A stretch of DNA of 64,000 nt, taken from Toxonevra muliebris (lineage: Eukaryota; Arthropoda; Insecta; Diptera; Pallopteridae). The stretch is taken from NCBI GenBank assembly GCA_963691655.1, contig OY829326.1, forward strand, positions 15,736,878 through 15,800,877, in the 5' to 3' direction. The notes below the pieces were generated by a model that saw nothing but the letters and a program-made list of their open reading frames with translations, was not told the DNA's origin and ran no database searches. Of the stretch, positions 22,646-34,584 are shown one piece after another; position 1 is the first letter of the stretch; each line of letters starts with the position of its first letter. The translations under genes were made by a program, and so were the position numbers.

Positions 22646-25259
22646 AAAACTTTAAGAAATTTTATGAATTTCAACATAAAAAAATATTTTTGTATTGTTA
22701 AAAGTGTACAGATTGGTATGTGTTTACTTCGTAATAATATTTAAAAAAATATTATCAAATTTTTGTTTCCAACAGTTGGGACCATATGCTTAGTGATGAT
22801 TCGATACAAGTAAATATTTAAATGATTTTTTGCAAAAAGGCGCAGTTTCGAATAATTCTGCCAATTCCCTAAAACAAATTATGTACCCTCATTCAAAAAG
22901 TTTTGTCGAAGCCTTGTTGTGTCTGCCACACGGTAGCGCTCCACCAAAAGAAAAATTTTTTTTTCGCAAACTAAGCACATAAAACCAGATAAATTGTGAA
23001 AATATACCAATTTCTTATTACGCATCAAAAAACACTTCGATTTTTTAAGAATTTCACTTAACAAAAAAATTTCAAAACGACAGCCCTGATGAGGTGAGTG
23101 ATACTTGAAGAAACTTAGGTAAAACTGATTTTCACGCTAACAAGTACTTAGGTAATTTTGAGTCCTTTTTTCGACTTTATCTAGTAATTTTACGTCGACT
23201 TAGGATTTTTAAAAACTTTGATATGTAGGAGTAATATCTTCAAAGCCAAAATTTCACATTAAGTGCACAATAAAATTATTTCAATATTTATCGACTTAAA
23301 TAAAAGAAGAGCTTCTCTATTTGCTTCTTTATATAATTTATAATATCAGTTCTACAACTAAAGAAAACTATATCGAGAGTAGGGTTTTCTCAAACTCATT
23401 TTGTATATTGAAGAAAACCAGTAAAACTGAGCTAATTCGAAAACTAATTCCCAATTATCTTAAACTTCCTGTGTTGTGTCGAAAACTTAAACTTTTCAAC
23501 TTCTTAATATTATAAAAATACATTATGGGAAACATATTTTTACTTCCGAATAATAACATAAAATGTTTACTAATTTTTACTATCTCTTTCGTTTTAATAT
23601 AAGAATTCCCCCAGTAAATATGTATGCTAAAACAAATAATTTTACATACAATATTTATAGCCCATAATACATAATGGGTATCTTGAAGTTGTGGTTAGCA
23701 TGAACATTTTTCCTCATTATATAATTGAACTATTTTTAAGAAAAAACTGCTATGCTAAATGTGAAATGGAAACCATTGAGCATTGTTTGTAAATTTTATT
23801 TTTGCTATTGTATTTTTTTTTTTTTTTTGTTTTTTGAAAAATTATTTCATGCTAAAAATCATAAAGCCAAATAAATTGTTTGTATGGTCGTATATTTCTT
23901 TTTTTCTTTAATATGTACTTATAATTTTTTATTGTTTCACAAACGAATGCGTACATTATTATGTGTATATATAAGTATGAGGTTTGCATTGATTATGCAA
24001 CAAGTGTACGAAGAAACTTTACGCATGCGCGCAAATTGTTGCTAATAAAAACAAAACAAAAATGAAACTATAGCCACACACACTCGCGTTAATAAACATA
24101 AAAATGTTCAAATCATAATAATAAACCCAAAAAAATACAAACCTAAGAGCTTGGTAATAATCGCTTTTGAAATTAATAACTGTTAATATCATAGCCTGCA
24201 ATAGAAGAAGAGTACATATCTTCATAAGTAATCCATAGGTATGTGTAAAAATAAGTTGGACTTGGAAATGATGTATATGTAACTTTATGAGATACACACG
24301 CTCAAACCCATAACGTGAGCTATTAATCATTTACATCAGAAAAAAAAACAAAAACAACGACCACAACGCAATTTTATTTCAAATAAAAATAGAATCAACT
24401 GCAACGGAAGAGTAAGCAGAGCATTAGCGCCAACAAATTAACAACACACTAACTTTTGCGGCATAGAAGAAGCTAACCAGGCAACCAACTAACCACCATC
24501 AGCTCACCGGTTGCGGCGGATGCTGCCATGCCAGCCCCGTACATTCATGCTAGCTAGCACAAGGCAGGAAGGAAAGAAATTCACGCATTGAAAGCATTGA
24601 CCATGCTGGCTCTCACAGCTTAAAAAGATGTTTGCTGGTTGTTATTTCTGTTGTTGTTGTTGTTGTTGTGGTAAGAAATGAATATTAAGAAATCATTACG
24701 ACAATATCAAATATGTTGCTATACGGGTACCTCTACTATTTTTGTATGTACGTACATATGTTTTTTGTTTGACACATGAGCAACTCAAAACGTATTTAGC
24801 TTGAAATTATGCAAATGTTTTATGAGCCGCAAATGGGTGTTATTGTATAATTTGGATTTGAAGAGTTTGTCATAGGGTATTATTGTGTAATATTATAATT
24901 TTATACTCTACCGATGTTTAACATTCATATATACCATTCTACAAATTGTGGGCGTTTAAGCAGAAGCCTCTAAGTCCAAATACAATTTTTCAAAATTTTT
25001 AAAGCACATGACTGAATTTGAAAAAAGAATATTATACAAGCAGAAAAAACTGTTATGTACAACCTTTCCAAAAATCCTAAACCTAAATCCAAAATTATGA
25101 ACGCAGAGTTTTCTATTTTCTGAGTCCTTCCAACTCAGTCTTGGCATATAAATTAACGTAGGTAAAAATCCGCCAATGAGCAGGAATTGATTTTTTTAAA
25201 CATGAACCATTGTAGTCACGGTGTGATTTTCAAAATTATGGAAAAGTAGATTTTTAAAA
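22646..25259. other. Non-coding stretch
   Basis: AT-rich with poly-T at about 23813-23829 and GTTGTT runs at about 24650-24668. No gene or transposon was recognised. Confidence 0.45.
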
Positions 25260-25566
25260 TGGCCGCGGTAGCATAGTGGTTAGTGTGCTGAACTGCTATG
25301 TAGGGTGCCCGAGCTCAATGTTCGGCATGGTCAATAATCAAAACTAGAAATTTAAGCTTTTTCTACACGATACCACTTCATAGCTGGCAATGGCAGACCT
25401 CCAAAAGTTAAAATTGCCTAAGAAAAGTTTTTCACTTCATCGTTCGGATTCGGCGTAAAAACAGTAGGTCCCTTCCATTCGTTTGCAAATATAACTCACA
25501 CAATGCGAATAGATGCAACAAACAAAGTCTGGGCCTTTAATGAGGTGTTGTGCCATAAAAAGGGGA
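25260..25566 (+). mobile_element. tRNA-derived SINE, copy C, essentially full length
   Basis: The head TGGCCGCGGTAGCATAGTGG contains a good Pol III A-box (TAGCATAGTGG). GTGTGCTGAACTGCTATGTAG and a degenerate B-box region (GAGCTCAATGTTCGG) follow. The body includes CGTTCGGATTCGGCGTAA and ATAGATGCAACAAACAAAG, then GTCTGGGCCTTTAATGAGG, and the copy ends near CCATAAAAAGGGG. This is the only copy on the plus strand and the best one for defining the family. Confidence 0.85.
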
Positions 25567-27321
25567 AGATTTTCAAGCTTCCAGCAGCAAAAACTTTTCT
25601 AAAATTTTAGCTTGAGTTGCCGATTCTGTGGTTGGGGAAAATGAAATGAGAGGCTGTTTTTCGAAATGGAAATTATTTAAAAACTTCAACAACTTTGCCA
25701 TAACTATTATATTTGGAATACTCTCTAATGCAATGAAAATGAGATGCTGTGGATTATTCTAATCACGTTGCTTTGAATCATGTATCACTATTGCTGAAAA
25801 TATCAGAACAATGTTGTCTCTTGGAGGACAATATTAGAATGAGTGCCAGCAATTACCTAATATCTCCCTACAATATATCACATTGCATGCTATGATATGA
25901 TATATTTGATACATATAACATATTAACTCACTAAATACTTTGACTTATGTTGTATTCACTCCCAGGGGAATAAAAAGAGAAAAACGTTTGGTAGAAAAAA
26001 GGAAAAATATTCCAGAATTTCCATCCGCATTTTATGCAGCACGCTGCTCCTTCATAAAAATTTTTTTTTTTCTCTCTATTGCATGCTTTAATGTGGCAGC
26101 AAATACGTTCATTACACAAACAGACAGACAGGCCTGCCAGACAGACAGAATGGATGGTAAAACTGTTCTAAGGGGAACGAGCGAACAAACGAACGAACAA
26201 ACTTAGGCTTAAGTAAAAGCGACAATACGTGTGACTGTGAAGTGTATTCGTTGTTGACGTTGCAGCCGCCGTTGAAGCTGCTGCATAACGCACATATTGC
26301 ATGCAATATTTATTTAACAATTTTTCACTTGGTTTGCTGCTGTATGCACTTTCATAGTACCCTCTCGTTCTCTTATTTCAGCGCGCCATATAACACGAAA
26401 CGGAAAAAAGCAGTACCTTCTAGCAAACATACATATATCAGAAAACTTGTCCATTGACGAACTGGTCTCATGTTTACCAGTCAGTCTCTGTAACTGACTG
26501 TTGTGTTTTTGTCTGTTGCCCATTTTCTGTACGTTTTACAGTCTTTTACCTTACCTCACCTACCCGTGGTTGCTTCTAGCCAATTCTTTCGAAGAATAAT
26601 ATGCTGTTCTTGCGTTTTGTGCATGGCAGGAGAAATCTTCACTTAACTCTTTACTTTTAACCATGTTCTTTTTATTATTTTTTCGTTTTTGCTTTCTTCA
26701 GATGCTGCGCGATACGTAACCTAACTACCAGCTTAACACATGACGCGACTTCGCAAGTAAATTGAAGTTGGCTGTTGTTGTTTACAAATACAATTTTTTT
26801 CCTTGGTATGCCGTTTACATATGGGATGGTTGGTAACTGGTGGTTGTTGTTGTTGTTGCAGCTGCTGCTGCTGTCCCAATTCTTAAAAATATTTCATGCA
26901 GAAGAGACACATTTATGAATGTACATATACTTCTTAAAATACTCCGTAATATAGGCATGCAAGTACAGGTACTGGCAAATACATATGCACATAGGTGCGC
27001 TTCTTGTTTTGAAAAAGTTCAAAGTGCAACATAGCTACTTACTTTTAGTACTTCAAGAATTAGACATACCTGAAATTAAAGAAAATATTTGTGTTTATAT
27101 ATATGGTTTTATCATAAAGATCTGTATAAGAAGAAATTGATAAACCACCTTAACTACTTAAAAATTCATATTGAATTGAATTCTTTGCTTGAACTCCTTA
27201 ATATCAATAACACTCTTTCAAAAGAGCATTCATTTTTAAGAAGCATCATACTTCTATTTTCCAATGAATTCTAGGATTTTTCCGCATGGTCTTTAGTACC
27301 TTTCTACACCAACTAGTTCAA
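25567..27321. other. Non-coding stretch
   Basis: It includes a short CAGACAGA cluster near 26118-26147, a GTTGTTGTTGCAGCTGCTGCTG run at about 26843-26872, and otherwise AT-rich sequence. No gene was recognised. Confidence 0.45.
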
Positions 27322-27324
27322 TAA

Positions 27325-28182
27325 CACTGCCCTGCAAATTTCAACTTTTCTTATGCAAACATAATGGCTTCTAGTGATTTTCAATGAATTTTTTATGCTG
27401 AACACGAATCTGTGGTCAAAAACTTCCATCACATCACGTTTCCGAGAAATCAGCGTTTTTGGTCAATTTTGTAAAATTGTGGAGCTGAACTCTGACGTGC
27501 TACAAACTTCGCTAATATCAGAAATTAAAGACTGAACCATGCCCTAAGCCAAATTGTTCGCACGGGCCTTTAGAGCAGGGGTGAGATTATGTCTAGGGGT
27601 GCACGAAAAAAATGTACACAGAGCAGATTTTATCTTACTTCTTAATTCGCCCGCCATATTTGATCTACCATTTTGAATTTTTAAAACCTGACTGCAGATT
27701 TGTAATCAGTAACCCTTAAAACACTTCGGACCACTGCATTTTTCATTATATTTCGTTGGTATGAGTAAGATAAAATCCGCCCACCAAATTTGATCTGACT
27801 GCAGATGTGTAACCAACGACCCTTAAAACTTTTGGGACAGCTGCACTTCTCATTATGTCTGGCCATGGGTGTAAGTTAGATAAAATCCGTTCTGTATATA
27901 TTTCTTTCCAGCACACCTCCTGCTTCAAGGGCGCATGCGAACAATTTTGCTTAGGGCTCATTTGAAAGGGCATGGTTCAGTCTTTAATTTCTGATATTAG
28001 TAAAGTTTGTAGCACGTCAGAGTTCAGCTCCACAACTGTTCAAAAATGGACAAAAACGCAGTTTTCAGGGGTTTCAACGTGACGTGATGGGAAGTTTTTG
28101 ACCCCAGATTTTTGCTCAGCATGAAAAATTCATTCGGAAACACTAGCAATCATCTTATCCGCAAAACCCATGCAGGGCAGTG
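27325..28182. mobile_element. 858-bp foldback DNA transposon with CACTG ends
   Basis: CACTGCCCTGCA at 27325-27336 is matched exactly, inverted, by TGCAGGGCAGTG at 28171-28182. The long arms (about 240 bases each) pair at high identity, for example around GTGGAGCTGAACTCTGACGT and ATTAAAGACTGAACCATG, with a small indel near the inner end of one arm. TAA at 27322-27324 and 28183-28185 fits a 3-bp target duplication. Between the arms lies a 107-base direct duplication (TGACTGCAGAT at 27689 and 27796). CACTG-type ends plus a 3-bp duplication suggest the CACTA (CMC) group. This is inference, because no transposase is present. Confidence 0.85.
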
Positions 28183-28185
28183 TAA

Positions 28186-31103
28186 TTATTCAATTCCAAA
28201 AAGATCTAGGTCCTACTTTCATAACTGCATGGTTATACTTTGCGATATATTTTTTTGAGTTAAATTTTTGTGCTCAGGAATAAAAGTAATTTTTTTGCTC
28301 GAGAATAAAAATTAATTCTTCACTCTTATTTTTTTCAAAACGAAAAATCTTACAACAAAACTGAACGGCAGCGTAACAGGAAAACACCACCGGCTCACAA
28401 TAACATCGGTTGAGCAAAAATATAAAAATCAAACAATGATTTCGAAAAAATTAAAAGTCTACAAATAATTGTTTTAACTTTTACTAGTTAAGCATAAGAA
28501 ATAAAAATCTTTACTAAATGTAATAAAGTATGCAATCTGTATCATTTTAGTGTACTCAATTTAGAACTCGTAACTGAGTTAGAAAACATCAAAACTGATA
28601 AGCTCTTATATTAACCAATCTAGAAAAACTATGGATGCAGAATTAATCAATAGCATTTCTTCCTTTAAAATATAATAAAAATTAATATCGAAGGCAGCCA
28701 GCCTAATTTTGTCACATAATACTCTATCATCACTACAGTTCCCACCTAAAATCAAAAATTTTTCTTTCTTATTCCTCAGCCTTCCCCGATAAGATAGTAA
28801 AAGTAATAACTTTAAAGCTTTCACTAAATGATACTTTTTGATAAAAAGAAATATCTTTGACATGCCAATCTTTTATCCGTGCAAACAGAAAGAGCAACAC
28901 CAAGGAAAGTTTTCCATGCCAAGATTTGTTGTAAACGACCGTCTTTCGAAATGACAAATATTAGCCTACATTTTTCACAAAAATATGATTCAGAAGTGAC
29001 TATGGGGAATCACTAGAAGCATTTTATTCAATTTTTTTTTAACTACTTGTCTAATTAAGCTCCTTTTCCTAAACGTACAAACTTAAAGCACTTTAATATG
29101 CGTTTATTTTGAAACTGCAATCAAATTTTCATTGCTGTAATTGTGAAACTCAATTATTATAGCTTCATAAAAAAAAAAAAATATTTGTATATATTTGACA
29201 AAGAAAAAAATGCAGGCTACATTAACAAAAAACCAAAAAAAAAGAAAAAAATTTAAAAACTTCAAAGCAAAATGTCGAAAAACAATGCAAGTACAATTGT
29301 AATAATATTTGTTTTGTAGATAAAAAGAAAACACGCTTTTGAATGCATAAACATATTCTCACAGGCGAAATAATCCGACAACAAAATTTAAAAAATTCCT
29401 TTCCACCCACTAGAAAAAACAAAAAATAAATAAAAACAAATAGGTGGTAGTGCCGGCGAGAGGAGCGACGAACGGTATGCGAATTAACAATGATGCGTGC
29501 TTATTTGTTATCATTGTTGGTAGTGATGGTGCTGTTGATGATGATGATGTTGGTGGTGGCCGCAACCACACTGCAACCATTACAATACGTTTGTGTGCTA
29601 CTGCAACTGTTGTTACTACTGCTGTTTTCGCTGCAGATACAAGTACAAATATAGATGCGATTGCGTTTCTTTTATATCATACAACAAACTATGTATTTTT
29701 TTGCGTGCTTGTTTCTATTTTGATTTTATTTTTATTGCTGCATATTTGCAACAGCAAAAAACACACAAAAAATTCAATGCTTAAATAAAAATATTTTACT
29801 CAAAAGAAGAAATACAACAATGTATATGTTTTTGTTTTACGCTTTGGTTTTTTGTTTGTTTTTCCTTATTTGTTTTTTGTGCAAATTTTATTTGCTGAAT
29901 TTTTAATCTTCTTTTTGTTTGGTTTTGAAAAAAAATTACTTAAAAACAAGCTTAATATAAGTAGTTGCATTGTATTTGTATCTATTTGTTAAAACTTAAT
30001 ATAAGAGCCTGCTTTAAACAATGGTCTAAGGTTAGATTAGAGAATCGTGTTTGCAGCTAGGAATTTCTCTTGGAGATTAATATTTAGAGTAACTCACTAT
30101 TTATTTCAGGAAAGCTTAACAACAGCCAATTTTTTGTTCCGCTAGAGAACCAATGGGTTAGCCCAAAAACATTTTATGTAGAAAAACTAAGAGCTTCTAG
30201 TTATCAAGGCAATAGATTTATGTGTATTTGTATTATTAAAGGTGTAATGGTTTTTCTAATACTATTTAAAAAGTATGAACGTGAGCTATATTTTGCGGTA
30301 CGTTTTTCGATTGTGTGTTAAATAAAATTTTACAGCTGATTTTCGGAAGAGTATGAAGAAGTCTACTGTGGATCGGGACGGCAGACGGCATAACAGAATT
30401 CAGCAAAAAACATCGGAGCATTGGGGAGGGGGGAATGGCCACCACGTCAGTTTTCTGTTGCTACATTTTATAATATCGTTCAGGGAATTTCCCAATCTTT
30501 AAAAAAAAATGCACCGGTTATGAGTTTTGGTGCGTATCACAGACGTTAGCGGCAGTCAAAATTAAAAAATTGTTAAAAACACGAAAATTTATTTTTTGAT
30601 AGAATTGAGTGAAGAATAAAAAAAAGAAATAAAATACTTGCTAGATAAAAAAAACTAGCTGTGAGTAGCTGGCAACTTTTTCGTATAAAGAAAACGTAAT
30701 TACTTAAAACAAATTTATTAAAAGCTAATTTAACAACAAACAATTTCTGGCATTCAACCTTTCCCACATCGTTAGCTCTGAATAAAAAAAAAAAAAGTAG
30801 TGGTCAAAAAATACCCTTGCTAAATTTACATTTCTATGGGATTTCTATCTGGCATCGCTAAGGACCTAATAGGTCTATGCGTGGCTCCGACCAGCCAGTA
30901 TAACCCAACTTAATATTTGGGCTGCTAGTAAAACAAAAATCGATTTTCTTACCCACCGAAATTTGTATAATCAATTTTAAATTTAGCAGTAAATCGTGAT
31001 CTTAGAGTTTGCTGTCTTCGTTATTTTTATGGCAAATTGCTGAACCACTTTTTTTTTTGTATTTTTTTCAGTTCATTATTTTGTGAAACAACATTTGTGT
31101 AAA
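28186..31103. other. Non-coding stretch
   Basis: It has A/T runs, a GATGATGATG cluster around 29534-29548 and a G-run GGGGAGGGGGGAATGG near 30423-30438. The frames at 29444-29788 (plus) are driven by trinucleotide repeats and low complexity. No gene was recognised. Confidence 0.4.
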
Positions 31104-31219
31104 CTAAGGGCCGTTTTCTCAATGTTCGGTTAAGCATTAATCAGAATTTTAACGGACGATTAGTAGTACTAGTTAGTTCTGATTAGAGCTTAATCGGACA
31201 TTGCGAAAACGACCCTTAG
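31104..31219. mobile_element. 116-bp MITE with about 32-bp inverted ends
   Basis: CTAAGGGCCGTTTTCTCAAT (continuing GTTCGGTTAAGC, 31104-31135) is matched by the inverse of 31188-31219 with about four differences. Little sequence remains between the arms. A TA at each edge fits a Tc1/mariner-type target duplication, though the superfamily is inferred only from that. Confidence 0.8.
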
Positions 31220-33164
31220 TCTGTCTCCGAAGAAGCTTATCAGAGATTCTACTAATGTAGGGAAAGAAGAAACAACAAAGAGACTTAATTTTTTCTCAAA
31301 AGTTGTGGGATTCAGGGAATGTTTTACTAGAACCTTTTAAATTAACCTGGCTTAATAAAGCTGTAAAAAAAATCCTATTGGTAAAACTTTCAAACTTCAG
31401 TCAAAAAATAGGAAACAGAAGGAGTTTGTCTTTTAAGGAGACTTGAGACTAAAATCTAAAACATCATCCCGTTAAAAGTCTTCAGCTGTAGGCGCAATAG
31501 AAACGGCTTAATACCTAATAATAATATCACAGTTAGAATAGGTGAAATCGATGCTCTTATCCGTTTATCTCTACACATCATCGGCATCAGCTTTTTTTTT
31601 GAGAAAATATATACATACATATGTACATATGTTCATCACTTACAACATGAAATAAGGCACACGCCCATATACCAACAATCTTTATTGAGTTTTCACTTAT
31701 TTCACTAAATAGACAGGAGAAACGGACATATTCATACATACATATAAGTATAATAGTGTTTCTCTTTATTTATTTATTTATTTTTCTTTGAAATTAATGT
31801 CAACATTCGATATGCAATTTCTCGTCACCAGCAACAAAAGCGTCAACAGCAATAGCAACATCCATATCAACAGTAACCACATTACAGTTAAATTGCATTT
31901 TCCAACTTCATTAGGAAAATTTATCTAGAAACGCCACATAACTTTGCACATGTCTTTAAATACTCTTGAAAGACTTAAGTTGATGCTGCTGCTGCTGCTG
32001 GTTTGGCGTTTTTTGCTGTTGTTGCAGCAATTTTCTACCACTGATAATTGTACAAATTGCAAGGTTATACTAGCAACACACAACAGCAACGATATTGAGT
32101 GAGTGACAATTGTCAACTGCATGCGGAGCATTAACAGCACAGTTTAAGTATTTTAACTATACACGTACTTAACAATGTATACCCGTGAATAGATAGATAT
32201 ATGGATAGATAGTTAGATAGATAAGTTATTGTTTGTGAGTTTCATCTTAGTGAAAGATACATTCGAGTTGTAGAGAAAAAGAAAATGGCAAATAAAACTG
32301 AAAACTAAAATAGAAAATAAGTCAAACATGTTATTTTCATTATTGTTGGCATTTTCACATTGTACATACATATTTAATAACATTTATGTATTCCGCAGCA
32401 TCTTTTCTTTTTCCTTTAAAAAATTTTTTTTTACTGTTTCTGCCTTGCTTTGAAACCTTAAGCGTTTTGCTGGTTATATTGCAATGGCAAATAAAAAACC
32501 AACACTCCCTAATATCAAGCATTTAAAACCATAAATACGCGATTTACATGTGTTTAAATGAAAGCCTGAGATATTTACTTTATTTAAATTACAAGAAAAG
32601 TATTATTCACTTTTTAAAATTTTTAGTTTGAGCAAAAATTGTAGGAAGATTTGCCCATGGTTGGTTAGTGGATTGGAGTGGCTTTTTTTTTTTTAGAAAG
32701 GACTTACTTAGGCCGAGAGCTCTTTTGTGATACCACATAAGCTTTCATGACAAACGAACAATTTTTCTGTCTTAATTTCATTTATTTAATTTATTTCACA
32801 GACTACACCTAAGTCATATGTATTTGGTGTTTTGTAAGGGTCATAAATGCAAAATCACATTCTTACTCCCCCCTCCCCCCTTTTTGATTTGAAGTTTTTT
32901 CCTGAATCAGTTCGAAAAGTTTAAAAATTAATAAAAAATAGAAAAAATTATTGGAACCTTGTAAAATTAGACTTGCTTGAACCCCATTTTTTTCCCATGC
33001 AATTTCAGGAGGCAATCTTAAATAATAATTAATTTTATAACGCATTTTTGCTCAGAGCACCACGACTAGAAAGATCTCTTTCAATGCTGTGACTTCACGA
33101 ATTTAGGGAATATAAGCCACCCTCATCCGGGTTCCTTATCATTGATAATGGTCCAAATTCCCAA
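31220..33164. other. Non-coding stretch with TTTA, GATA and CTG repeats
   Basis: (TTTA)n lies at about 31767-31786, CTGCTGCTG at about 31984-32000 and a GATA-rich tract at about 32190-32223. A C-run (CCCCCCTCCCCCC) is at 32868-32880. No gene was recognised. Confidence 0.45.
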
Positions 33165-33220
33165 TGATGAGCATTTGAAAAAAATGAGCCTCTACTATTT
33201 TTGGTAATTTTTTTATGGTT
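33165..33220 (+). mobile_element. Tc1-like element 3' relic (matches 63441-63505)
   Basis: Words such as TTGAAAAAAATGAGCCTCT and TTTTTGGTAATTTTTTT, followed by GGTTGGG, match the sequence just after the transposase relic at 63215-63447. No coding part remains here. The identification depends on that internal match. Confidence 0.5.
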
Positions 33221-34102
33221 GGGTACACATCATCACTTAGTACAAATTATCACACGGTACAAATACACTTAATTTATTTTTCAATTTTAAATTTTATTCA
33301 CAATTTATCCGAAGATGTTCTATTTTAGGTTCATATACGCTGGATTCCATTTTTGCACACATCGCGATTCTCAAAACACTAATCGGAAACAAATAGTTTG
33401 TACAAAAATGAAACCGGTGACAGCCTACTTCAAGCTTGCTTCGTTGCTGTTGTTGTTGCTTTCTTTCTCTAACTACGTACTGAACATCTTATTCAAGTAC
33501 GCCAATCGCATTCTTACATACATATCGCAGCCTGAGAATTGATTTGGCGTATGTGTTTTTTGAACCTGGCTTAGGAACGGCTCAGCGACAAGGTGCCATA
33601 TGACACCGCTAGGCCTTACTGGGTTAAGCTAACAACGAGATAAACGTAAACGATGATAACGAGGATGAAAAAAATTACGAAAAAATTAATTAATTAAAAA
33701 AAAAAATTTTTTTTAAATTTTTAAAGTTAAAAAATAAAAAAATCGAAATTTTTTTTTTTGTAAAAATGGATGTTTTAATGAAAAAAAATATGAACTGCAT
33801 TTTTAATTTTTTTGTTTTTTCAATTTTAAAAAGTTTGATGTCAATAACAAAAAATTGTGACGTAGCAGAGCAAAACGGACCACGGATTCGAACTCCCAGC
33901 GACCCCCCATTACCCTAAGTGTACTTGAACCGTGTAATAAATTTGCTTATGAACAATTTAGCAGTAAAACACACTAACGCTTTACATGCATTTCCCAAGT
34001 CTGCCAAATTTTTAACTGTGACATACAGAATCAAAAGAAAGTAACTAGAAGTTGGGACCTTTATATTTTTGATACTGTAGGATTGAGCTAAACTAAATTT
34101 AC
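33221..34102. other. Non-coding stretch
   Basis: A 75-codon frame at 33315-33542 (plus) is unrecognised. Its end overlaps 24 bases shared exactly with the hairpin at 1452-1512. A TTCGAA-containing B-box-like string lies near 33885-33895 on the minus strand but lacks an A-box and a cloverleaf. Poly-A/T runs dominate 33680-33840. Confidence 0.4.
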
Positions 34103-34584
34103 GCCCCTATGTAAGACAATTAAATTTATAGACAACCGAAACTGCTATTAGTATTGTGAAACACAACCCGGTTGAGGTGTAAGAAATGTACTTCTTCTAC
34201 AGCTTTTTTATAACTCAATAGTCTATAATTGTGAATTACATTTGTACATAAATGAAAATGACCTACAGCTTTTTGAATGAAATTTTAAGAAATTAAAACT
34301 CAATAAAATCGTGAAATTGCAGAAGTAAAATACTGCAAAAGAAGAAGAATGGGATAACAAATGCTGACTATAACTGGGATTTAATTTGCTACGACTTTTA
34401 CTCAACCTGGAAAAATTCTTCCCGAAATAAGACAACTAGTAGCACACCCAGCAAGTATTATTAAAAAATATATAAAAACACACGGCCGGAAATTAGAAAC
34501 TATTAAAGATTTCCAAATCCTCTAATATGACAACAATGCAATTACAACTAAACTTCAGTTTAAATTGTCTTACACAATAAGGGC
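34103..34584. mobile_element. TIR element, 482 bp, non-coding
   Basis: GCCCCTATGTAAGACAATTA at the left is matched by the inverse of AATTGTCTTACACAATAAGG plus GC at the right, with a small gap (TAT against TATTGTG). No transposase relic or clear target duplication was seen. A short minus frame at 34223-34435 inside has no recognisable motif. Confidence 0.55.

Noticed and set aside
29444..29788. 114-codon plus frame with Val/Thr/Ala-rich sequence
   Set aside because: It is driven by GTT/GAT/ACT trinucleotide repeats and has no domain. A second frame over the same bases is also open.
33840..33960. tRNA gene on the minus strand suggested by a GTTCGAATCC B-box
   Set aside because: No A-box at the right distance and no acceptor or anticodon stem can be formed. 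At most it is a SINE scrap.
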